Assembly: GCA_963978545.1 (NCBI GenBank)
Contig: OZ021729.1
Coordinates: forward strand, 85,106,670 to 85,170,669
Reading direction: 5' to 3'
Source: Linyphia triangularis
Lineage: Eukaryota > Arthropoda > Arachnida > Araneae > Linyphiidae
DNA: 64,000 bases
Both the position numbers and the translations under genes were made by a program. Below the pieces are notes generated by a model, which was given only the letters and a program-made list of their open reading frames with translations, did not search any database and was not told the origin of the DNA. This document shows positions 1 to 11,300 of the stretch, one piece after another (the first letter of the stretch is position 1; every line of letters begins with the position of its first letter).

Positions 1-462
1 AATATGTAAAATAAAGACTGAAAATATTAAATGTAAACTTTTTTCTACTTAATACCAAATCCTCACTTGAAGGAATAAATGTTAAGTTAGTAAAAGCACA
101 TGGACTGAAATGTCCAATTAATTTCAGAATCGCCCATACACTGTAAATTAGTAAAGAAAAACACACATAAGTTTATTAAAAAAAAAAAAAAATACAAGGT
201 AACCCATAGGCTAATATCAAAATAATGTTATAAATGTATTTTATCTACTTTGAAGATTCCAAATATTTAAAAATAGATACAATCTAAAAATAAATAAAAC
301 ATAAGAGATCTTAAAGCTTGATAAAAAAACTTTAAAACTTATTTCATTTCGTTACGCGCCGAATTACGCCAATCCAGCCAACACCATGAGCGCAATGGGA
401 TACTGGTGACAAAAAAAGTTGTGCGGTGTTCCACAACCCTAATTTTTGTTTCTCTTCCTCAG
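1..462. other. AT-rich intronic sequence left of the first visible exon
   Basis: Low-complexity A/T-rich sequence with a short poly-A run at 179-193. A GC-richer bit at 350-410 has an ATG but no matching acceptor and donor, so no exon is called. Confidence 0.5.
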
Positions 463-609
463 ATCACTCCTTTCGGCAAAGGAGATCGCAGTTTCGGCGA
501 ACAGACTTGGGACTACTTCCAGCGACAAAACGCCCTCTATGAGCGCAACGAGAAACGAAAGAAGAAGGCTGCCAGGCAGAGACAGCTGAGGACGGGATCG
601 TTCTATCCG
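463..609 (+). CDS. C1QTNF12: Adipolin-like exon 1 of those visible (basic linker)
   Basis: Acceptor ttcctcag precedes 463 and donor gtaact follows 609; 147 bp, phase 0 at both ends, 49 residues. It holds GEQTWDYFQRQ, resembling a TWLNFVRR block before the collagen region of human adipolin, then NEKRKKKAARQRQLR, which contains candidate proprotein-convertase sites. The open frame runs upstream to 406 but includes the polypyrimidine tract, so 463 is taken as an exon border and not a start codon. Confidence 0.82.
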
Positions 610-3600
610 GTAACTAAAACATTCTCACTTGTTCTGCACAAATGTAGACGTGGAAAACACCTTGATTCATGCTTTCGATATTGATTGATTCATGCTTTTC
701 AAATAATAATCACTTTTAATAACGACATTAATTCACCCTTTAAAAAGCGCGCATTCCTATTAGACTGAGAGGCGACTGCAATTTTTGGACTCCATCGAAC
801 ATCATTCTGAATTTTTTTATAGAAATTAGAGAAAAGTGAGTAGATTACGTTTCCACTGGTCTGCAGTGGCAAAAATGGCCGAAACTGATCAAAAATCGAC
901 TTTCAGTAAGTTAAACTAAATCCAATTGCCAAATGCGCCATAACTTGCCAAATAATGATCATTCTTTTTTATTTGGTAACCCTCACTCTTTAATTTTCAA
1001 TTAAGAAGGTTGCAGACGATTCAGATATCTGGCGACATTCTACTTGCATCTATTAAAAGAGAGCCAAGTTGGCAATAAACATTACGTCACTGATGATGTA
1101 ACTAATGTCGCCAATTTGGCTTACTTTTAAAAGATACAAATTTTCCGAGCCAGAGATCAGAAATCGTTTGCGCTTTTTCTCGTTGAAAATCAAAACGCAG
1201 TAGGTTGCCAGACGAAAAAGTTTGTTCTCTTTTTGGCAAGTTATGACATATTTGGCAATCGGATTTTAGTTCAACTCATTGCAAGTCGATTTTTGATCAG
1301 TTTCGGCCATTTTTGCCACGGCAAACAGTGGATTCCTAATCTACTCACTTTTCTCCAATTTGTATAAAAAAATTCAGAATGATGTTCGATGAGGTCCAAA
1401 AATTGCAGTCGTCTCCCGAACTATGTTTTTAATTCTTTCACCAATTCATTCATTTGCTGCCCACGCAAAGCTAATTGTGTGAGATTTGTGATTATCAGCA
1501 TTTTTGTAACATTGAGTCCCGCAATTAGTATTCAGTATTGCTCGTTCTTGCATCAGACGGTTTATATCTTCGCACACCCAGGGCACTTCAATGTCTGCTA
1601 AGCTTAGCACTATTCCCACGTGTTGTTTCCATTGCGTTTCACCAGTCGATCCTTATTCATTCTCTTCACATCTGTCTTTAAGATCACTCGTAACTTCTCT
1701 CTCTCTCTCTCTCACTCCATGCTTCCAACTTTAGCTAAATAAATGTGATGACTGCAACTTCAAAGACTGGTTTCTTGACTCGCTGCACTACTAAATAAAT
1801 GTGAAGACTGCAACTTCAAAGACTGGTTTCTTGACTCGTTGCACTACTAAATAAATGTGATGACTGCAACTTCAAAGACTGGTTTCTTGACTCGCTGCAC
1901 TACTAAATAAATGTGAAGACTGCAACTTCAAAGACTGGTTTCTTGACTCGTTGCACTACTAAATAAATGTGATGACTGCAACTTCAAAGACTGGTTTCTT
2001 GACTCGCTGCACTACTAAATAAATGTGATGACTGCAGCCTCAAAGACTGGTTTCTTGACTCGCTGCACTACTAAATAAATGTGATGACTGCAACTTCAAA
2101 GACTGGTTTCTTGACTCGCTGCACTACTAAATAAATGTGAAGACTGCAACTTCAAAGACTGGTTTCTTGACTCGCTGCACTACTAAATAAATGTGATGAC
2201 TGCAACTTCAAAGACTGGTTTCTTGACTCGCTGCACTACTAAATAAATGTGATGACTGCAACTTCAAAGACTGGTTTCTTGACTCGCTGCACTACTAAAT
2301 AAATGTGATGACTGCAACTTCAAAGACTGGTTTCTTGACTCGTTGCACTACTAAATAAATGTGATGACTGCAACTTCAAAGACTGGTTTCTTGACTCGCT
2401 GCACTACTAAATAAATGTGATGACTGTGCAACTTCAAAGACTGGTTTCTTGACTCGCTGCACTACTAAATAAATGTGATGACTGCAACTTCAAAGACTGG
2501 TTTCTTGACTCGCTGCACTAGGCTAATTTATATTAAAATGTGAATATTACATATATATTGCAAAAAAACAAACAAACCCGAGGGGTGTTGAACATCGCAC
2601 AACTTTCAATTACACTATAATACTGACGTGGATTTGTGTCATTAACCGTTTTTATATTTTCATCATTCATTTAGAAAAATTGCCAGTTTGGCGATATTTT
2701 TTATATGGGTATAAAAATGAGAAAAAAAACCTCCGCCAAAATGGTGCTTTTGACGATATACTTTTCGGTAATTCCTATACTATCTTTTCTTATAAGTGAA
2801 ACTGACGAGAGAAGAAAAAAAGAGGTATATTCAAGGAAAGAGAATTCTGTGTTGAAGGCATTCGTTTTTCAACTTTTTACGCCATCAAAGCATTTTTACG
2901 GGAATTTGGAGGTGGGGATGTTTATATCACCTTTGGGGATGTTTAGATCAGAGGCATTACCACAGCGATTTTGATCAAAATCGTTAGAGCCGTTTTTTTA
3001 GCAATCACTGAAAAACATGATTTCTTTCAATGAGAGCTACCTTATGCTCATGCTTAATTTTGGCGAAAACTTTAATGGTAGGTTCCATGGCCACCACCAA
3101 CCCGCACACCAAATTTGAGCATCGTAGGTCAATTTGTTCGGGAGTTATGCTGACCACAGACAGACATTTTTTTCTAGATCACTTTTTTGAAATCGGGATG
3201 CTAGAAAACGTGGAGAAATGCAAAAAAAAAAAAAAAAATCGAATTATTTTTTATTGAATGCTATACTTTCATTACCCCCTATGTATAAATATAGATAATT
3301 GAAAGTAAACAATGTATTGACATCTCTAGAACAGAAAGAGAGCAAAGATAAAAAGGGGCAGTCTAAAAATTTCTTTTCAGAAGTGCCTGTAAGTTTAAGG
3401 GTGTTTCGGAAAGGAATCCCTAACTTTGAGAGACAGAAATAATAGACAAGTGGTTTATAGGGTAGACATGTGTGGAATTTGAAATATACCGATTTACAAA
3501 TTTTATTGATGGGAGTGAATTTAATGACAACACGCCGGGGGTTGGTGATGATGGTTGAACGATTAACCAACCACAGTTCACTTCTATAGTTGAGTGGGAA

Positions 3601-5349
3601 TGTGAGAAACCTTGTAAAGTGCTATGAGTACATATATTTTTTGCACATTATTGCTATACTAAACTTCAACTTAACTAGACATCACCTAGACGGTAGATCG
3701 TGACAGTGCTCATAGGTATTTAATCCATTTTGGCGGAGTGAAAGCATAATGTTCGCCAAACCACAACCCTGTAGAGAACAAAAGGCTATAAGGTTTGGCG
3801 AGAATTATGTCTTCACTCAGCTAAAATGGATTAACTACCTATGAGCACTGTCACATACCTGCCAACTTGTACGAATCATCCGTACAATGTACGGATTTTT
3901 ACTATTTTGTACGGGTGTACGAACAGCTAAAAAAATCGTACGGATTTCACTGTAATTTTCGTTTTTCCCTAAAACCGTTTTTAATTTATTTTTTTTTAAA
4001 TATTTTTTTAAGACACCAACGAAACCGAAACGATTTTCTAAAGCTGCCGCGTCAATCAAAATATTTATTCACACTCCAAGATTGCGCATATGTTCAGCAC
4101 TAAAGCGCGTTGGCGAGGATGCATTGTTTTCTTTTCTGTTGCCGACTAGATTTAGCAAACCAAACCACTGCTTCGATTTTTCGGGCTTTACAAGTTAATA
4201 AAGAAGCAGAAAACCGAAAGTGCTTTAGTTTTTTAATTCTACTTTCTTTTGGACTGGACTCCAAAACGTAAATAATAGTACTGGACTTGCGCGTAAATAA
4301 TAGCACTAAACCACGGCCCCGGGGATGCACTGTTTTCATTTGTGTTGCCAACGGGACCTGGCGAACCAAACAACTATTGCTTTTCCTCAGACTTAAGAGA
4401 TTAACAAAGAATCTGAAAACCAAAAATGCTTTAGATTTTGGTTCTTCCTTCTGTTTGGACCGTACAATAATGTTGCGCGTATATAATAAAAGCTCTTAAG
4501 CGCGGCGGCAGAAATTCATTGTTTTCATCTGTGTTGCCGACGGGATTTGGCGAACCAAGCAACTGTTTCGTTGTCTCGAACTTTAGATATTAATAAAGTA
4601 GAAAACTGAAAGTGCTTTAGTTTTTTTTATTCTTTCTTCTTTTGGACCGTACCCCAACGCTGCGCACTAAATCGCGACGCCGCCGTTTTCAATTGTTTTG
4701 GCGGCACTCGCCGAACGACTGTTTCGTTTTCTCGGACTTTAGAGATTAAAGCACTTTCGGTTTTCAGCTTCTTTGTTAGTCTTAATTATTTATTTTAAAA
4801 TATCCAAGTTAAACAATCCTGGTGTAAGATTCCAGAAAATATCAAGTTTTTTTTTTAGTTTACTTCAAACCAAGCGGTTTACTTCTAATCATCAGAAATT
4901 CAAACAAAGAAACAAATTTTGCATTCTGCTCTATCTATGCATCTGATATTAAGATTTCTCATGGAGGATTTACTGATGTCGAAGTTCATATCAATTCTAA
5001 AAAGCACAGTGACAACATCAAATGTAATAATAAGAATTCGAAAGCCTGCATAATTGATATTTGTGCGTGTGATTAAAAACTTTGAATACCACCAACTCAT
5101 TGTATGTTTCACTACAATGAGTTGGTGGTATTCAAAATTGGTGGTATTCAAAGTGTTTGAGTTTTTGTGTCATAAAGCATGTTTTATTTAGGCGTAATGT
5201 AGACTAAATCTTAAACCTCATCAGAGATTTCATAGTAAAGTTTAAATTTGATTTATTTTTAAATCCAAGTTAGTTTTTTATTTCATAATTTCCATTTTGT
5301 GCTAAAATGTAACAATTTGTTATATTTGAGAGCAATTTAATATTCTGCA

Positions 5350-5390
<41 letters not shown>

Positions 5391-8300
5391 ATTTGTTATA
5401 GAATTACTATTATTTCTATATTACATTCATAAATATTGTCGCTATTTGACTTTCATAGGAATGCAAATATTTGTTCCGTAAAAATTGTACTAATTTGAAA
5501 ATGCCAATGTTGGCAGGTATGCTGTCACGATCTATCGTCTAAGTGATGTCTAGTTAAGTTGAAGTTTAGTATAATTAAGGTAATTGTCTGTGTATAATTG
5601 TAAATAGTGACGTATTTTCTTTTAAAGTTATATTTTATTTATTAACACCGATAATACAGGTTAGAAAAAAAAGATGGCAACGTCTAAAATCAGTCGGGGC
5701 ATTTCGAGACGTTTCCATCCCGCGATTAGTTCACTGGATTTCAGTGCAGTTTCGGACGCTGCTTTGAAAGTATATGGGTGTTTTTTTTTGTTACCTTCGT
5801 TGTGGCGGCATTATCGCTGACACCTAAGTTGTAGATATGGAAGCTTGATATACAATTTTACTGTTGTTCGGAGAAGTTTTGTAAGGATTCGAAAGAAGAA
5901 TAAATTGTAGTTTTTATTTAGTAAAAACTGCGCCCTCATTTCCTCTGTAAAAATTTCCTATCAGTTTATTAAATAAAGAAAATCCCCTTATAATAAAACA
6001 AGATTATCTAAATAAATTTACATTAGTTTTTAAAAAATTTAGGATATTTTAAATTTTGTAATGGCACGATGAAACTTATGCAAATCACTGTTTTATTATT
6101 AGAATTGAATCTAAAATTAGCAGTGCTAATGAGATCATTCCTATCACTGTTTTTTGTTAAGTTCCTGTCACTGTTTTTTGTTAAGTTCCTGTCACTGTTT
6201 TCTATTAAGTTCCTGTCACTGTTTTCTATTAAGTTCCTGTCACTGTTTTCTATTAAGTTCCTGTCACTGTTTTCTATTAAGTTCCTGTCACTGTTTTCTA
6301 TTAAGTTCCTGTCACTGTTTTCTATTAAGTTCCTGTCACTGTTTTCTATTAAGTTCCTGTCACTGTTTTCTATTAAGTTCCTGTCACTGTTTTCTATTAA
6401 GTTCCTGTCACTGTTTTCTATTAAGTTCATGTCACTGTTTTCTATTAAGTTCCTGTCACTGTTTTCTATTAAGTTCCTGTCACTGTTTTCTATTAAGTTC
6501 CTGTCACTGTTTTCTATTAAGTTCCTGTCACTGTTTTCTATTAAGTTCCTGTCACTGTTTTCTATTAAGTTCCTGTCACTGTTTTCTATTAAGTTCCTGT
6601 CACTGTTTTCTATTAAGTTCCTGTCACTGTTTTCTATTAAGTTCCTGTCACTGTTTTCTATTAAGTTCCTGTCACTGTTTTCTATTAAGTTCCTGTCACT
6701 GATTTCTATTAAGTTCATGTCACTGATTTCTATTAAGTTCATGTCACTGTTTTCTAATAAGATTGTTAAGTTCTCCTCCGTGTCTTCTCGATATTATGTT
6801 TGCTAAGATAACTTTCCATTGTCTTTTAGAGGGGTTCAATCGGACCTCCAGGTCCAAGGGGTCCAGTAGGTCCACGGGGTCCCAAAGGGGCCAACATCAC
6901 AAAGGAAGAGATGGTGGAGGAAGTACGCCTAGCTCTCAATGGTAGGTCAAGACACTTTCATTTTATTATATTGTTGCTTGGATGGGTTCGAAAGACTTGA
7001 AGCCAAAGCAGATAAAAACTTAGAGAAATTTATTCCGATGCAACTCTTCGCAGATTCTTTTACAACTTCAGAACTTCCCGTTCTAATAGATTCAATACAG
7101 CTCTTTACACAACAATGGAGCTCAAACAGCAGTTAAAAACTAGATACACAACTGCTAATTTCTGCGCAAAAGACAATGCAATACAGTTCACTTTTGCAAT
7201 ACAGCTCTCTGAATGCTCACTGAGAGACAACTAACTCAGTAACTCCCACTCACTCAACTCACGGCCAGCCTCACATAGGAAAGTCAATCCTACGTGGATC
7301 TTCTATTTTGTTTTATACAGATAGAAATTTGGAGGATTTTCCAGATCGTAGTAGAAAAGCTCTATACATGTACATGGGGACGGAAAATGTCGCCAAAACC
7401 GGCGCCAACTTGGCGAGATTGCCATTAACCATAATGTTAAATGGCCTTCTCCTCGTAAAACTCGTTTTCAAGCATTAAGAGACACATTGCAGGAAAGCTA
7501 AGTAAACTCTTGCACCGTCTTATGCGAAATGTACATAAATTTTCCTTTTTTCATAATTAATACTGCGAAATATTTACAAATGTACAGAAATTCGTAACAA
7601 TATTCTTCTACGATAAATTTGATTTTGTTAAGTGTGTGTTTATGGTAGACAAATCTATGGAAGGCTCAACTGCCATCGTTCATAAAACTTGAAACTTGGT
7701 TTATGTGTCCATTATGCTACATTGATGTTTCAAAAGGAAGGTTCAAAATCCGTTATGACTCTTTTCCAATTCAAAACTAATTAATGAGATCGGACTTTTA
7801 ACCTTAATTTACGAAAAAAGAAACCAGCAGAAATAGCTTTGTTGGTGGTTCCTCATTCGAAACAATAACTTCGTAAAGCAATACTTTTAATTGTTTAGTA
7901 TGACATTAGTATAGAATATAGTTGTTTATAGTTTGTATTTTTATGTTTCAGAAATGCTGCATAAAAATTTGTTGGTTGGAGCCGATCCACGAGTAAGTTT
8001 ACTTTTGAGTATATCTGAGCACAATAAAAATAAATTGTTTTAAGAGGCCCTTTGCACTCCAGACCTTTTTCGCGCGGAGGAATCAGCAACTCGAGACATT
8101 TTAGGCTCGGCTGGTGTTTATGGATTTGCTTCATAGAAACTAAACACAGTCATTGCATCGAATTTCCGCATCACACCTAATGGTCCTCTCGTGGTTTGGC
8201 ATCCAATCGTGTGGCGGCTGAGAGGCGGAGTGCAAAGGGTTAAATTATTGAGGCTCAGTTCCCAGTCTCTCAAATGCCTAAGTGTTGCATCATTTTGGGA

Positions 8301-11300
8301 AGTTTCTTTCTAATCATCAGTATTTTTTCTTTGCAGTGCACTGCCTTGTGCGTGTCCAACCTTGCGAGTAACACCACTGGTCCAGTGGCGCAGGTTCCCT
8401 TCTTCGACAACCACCAGGAGGTACTCGTGCCAAAAGTGATGAGTTCGTTCATTTGGGAACTCAGGGAATACACCAAAGTGCCCAAACACTCTCGGATGGA
8501 GCTGGACATGTTCAAGCAGGTGAGCACACGACAGTATTTTGTGGTAACTAAATTTGTTATCGAATGCTAAAACAATGAACAATTCCCGCATTTTTTTAAA
8601 ATACAATTCTAAATGTTTCGAAATAGTCATAAACACAAACATTTCTGCTCTGTGCACTTTTTTTTTTTAAAGTTCGCCTGTTAGATTTTGGCGGAAAACG
8701 ATACATTCCGCTCGAATCCAATGTGACATACATCACTTCATCTGAAACTACTTTGGCGTGAAACGCAGCAACGGAAACCAGTTTTTGCAAGTTTCTTCGC
8801 AAATCATGCTAACCGGTGCAGGATATTGCAACCGTCCTCTAAACACACAAAACTACTTAACAGAAACCTCACGATAACTATAGAGAATAAGATGGAGCCT
8901 AGGACTGCGTTACCGAACCGAAGCATGTCGTGACGTCACAGCTAGTCGTGGGGCGTTTGGTTCGGGGGTATTTTCTTTCTTTTTTTTAATATTTAAATTA
9001 CTAATTTTTTTAAAGAACTTTTATTTGAATATTTGGAATCGGAAAAAAATTCTTCAAAAAGATGAATTAATTTCACTCGTTTTGCGGGAATTATCCATTG
9101 AAAAGGATGTACGCAAAAAAAGTTCATTGGAAATTTATATACTTGATTGAAAATCTACACATTGACGAGATATTCTTTCAATCCTTTAAAAAAAAAAATG
9201 TATTTAGATTGTAATCAAAGTATAGATGGGGCGACTGTAAAATGAAGTTTAACAATACAACATCCGCGCGGCAATATAAAAGAAGCTGCATCGTGAGAAA
9301 GATGCATTTCCAAGTTTTAGGGTATGATATTTACGATATTTGAAATATATCCTACAGCTTAAAATCTTGGATATGCGTCTTATGACATGACACTAAAGAA
9401 TGTTGACACAGAAACACGTGGATAAAGAAAATATTTAACTACGCCATGGTAGAAAATAAACGCCCCCATCACCGATTAGCAAGTTTCAATAAATTATCAA
9501 CTATACTAAACTCCAACTTAACTCGACATCACTAGACGATAGATCTTCACCGTGCTCATAGGCATTTAATCCATTTTAGCGGAGTGAAGACATAATTCTT
9601 GCCAAACCTTATAGCCTTTTGTTCTCTACAGGGTTGTGGTTTGGCGAGCATTATGCTTTCACGGAGCCAAAATGGATTAAATGCCTATGAGAACTGTGAC
9701 GATCTACCGTCTAGTGATGTTAAGTTGAAGTTTAGTATAACCATATTGAGTAGAGTATTTTAACTAACCGTCTTGAGAAATTGAAATGAATCAAACATGT
9801 CTAAACCTATGTGCATCCCTCTACAAAAGAATGTTCCATCCCGCCATTGCTGCATGGTCGTCTTGTTATGTAACAACATTTCTTACTTGCAGTCTAGCCG
9901 TCCTGGTGCCTATGGCAGGGAGATCGGCGAGTCGAAGGCTGACACGGGGCGGTTCGTGGCGCCCCGAACCGGTTTCTACCAATTCAATGTACGAATGCAC
10001 CTCCACCTGCCGGTCATGGAGGGCAACAGACAGGGCGCCATCCAAGGGGATCAGCTGTTCTCCGTTGGGCTGTGCGTTGACGGGGCGTGCGGATCGAAGA
10101 TGTAAGTTAGAACTCAATTTTTAAAATAATTTTTTTCAGCATTGCTTACCGTGAGTTCTAATGTAGAAAATCATCGACGTACGTCCATTATTTGGATACT
10201 TTTGGCGCGAATGGAATGAATATCATTATCCAATTACACTATTGAAGAAAGCGCTACTCTTTTGGAGAATCCAGTTAAAATTTTGGTTGGTTGTTTTTCA
10301 GATTATCTGGCCCTGTCAGCAACACGAGGGCTATAATGCGCCGAAACATTCGTCATTAGACAAGCCAACATACATTTACAAACACCCATGCCTAACACTG
10401 GACTCGGAACCCGCAACCTCGCGATCTAGAAGCTAGCACGCTAACCACTATACCGTTTGGTCGGCCCAGTTAAAATTTTAAAAACAGTGACTAATACAGG
10501 CTTTCCACGGTCATTAAAAGTGCTTAATATTTTTTAAAGCTTGTTTAGTAGACAGGGGCGTACTGGAACATAAAAGCAGCCCCGTGATTTTAGATTTATG
10601 CCGGCCCAATATTTCAATCTAATCATTAATAAAATGTTAATCATTATTGGTATTAATAAAATAATTCCAATAATTAAATAATTGGTCTATTCCTAGTTGA
10701 CGTTAAAATATCGCCAAGCCGATTTGGCGCTGTTTTGTAGGCAATACAGTTTTAAATTTGGCAACCTCATTTTTTTTATTGACGCGTTTTGGCTTCAACC
10801 TTTCTATACCACAAATCATAGAGCTGGTTCGTTTCTCAATTTTTATTATTGAAATTCCGAATTGATGACATTCTGGCTTTGTCGCCAATTTTTCAAAAGT
10901 GCGCCAACCCATAAACGTGAACTAGGAATTTACCAAATAATTAATTTTAATTAAATGGTTTTAATATTTAATATATTTGTATTTATGTATAAATATGTAT
11001 ATTTAACGGACAATTTCAGCAATTAAATAGGTTTTATTAATTAATTAATCCTAAAAATTTAATTGTTTTAATAATTAGTTTAATTAAATCAAATTTTCTC
11101 TGTCTCTACTATTTGTGCATAATTTGCGTGAACTTGGACATAATCTATAAACTTAAAAATTAAATTAATTAAATTTTACTATAAAATTAAAGTAATGTGA
11201 CATTTTAAGCAATTTTTAATATACAAACTATATCTTTGAAACTAAAGTGATTGTACAATAATAGTTAGTAGTTTCTGTGGGAGTGACTGGATTTTTAATG

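Larger units (their letters stand above)
3855..5520. mobile_element. Non-autonomous hAT-like element inside MITE C
   Basis: Terminal inverted repeat ATACCTGCCAAC at both ends; flanked by actgtcac (3847-3854) and gctgtcac (5521-5528), 7 of 8 bases equal, as expected of an 8-bp hAT duplication. Both ends carry repeated gtacg motifs (tgtacgaatcatccgtac on the left), which could be transposase-binding sites. Inside are four diverged tandem units, a perfect hairpin and a T36 run. No transposase. Confidence 0.83.
3655..5573. mobile_element. Palindromic MITE family C, copy 1, split by a hAT-like insertion
   Basis: Ends tatactaaacttcaac and gttgaagtttagtata, with the family's centre (ttcgccaaaccacaaccctg) at about 3750-3815. 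The right arm stops at 3854 and resumes at 5521 after a 1666-bp insertion. The outer sequence fits a TA target site. Confidence 0.85.

Noticed and set aside
350..415. An additional upstream exon of the adipolin-like gene ending at gtgaca
   Set aside because: No polypyrimidine tract or acceptor before it, and the phase does not fit exon 463-609.
3030..3257. 75-codon frame similar to the minus frame at 45047-45301
   Set aside because: Both are translations of interspersed repeat R; similarity follows from DNA repetition.
6023..6806. Long repetitive open frames on both strands (239, 245 and 182 codons)
   Set aside because: They exist only because the 24-bp minisatellite unit is a multiple of three; three unrelated repeat peptides arise from the same DNA.
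8932..8939. tgacgtca as a CRE regulatory site
   Set aside because: A single 8-bp match in a probable palindromic MITE remnant, far from any promoter.
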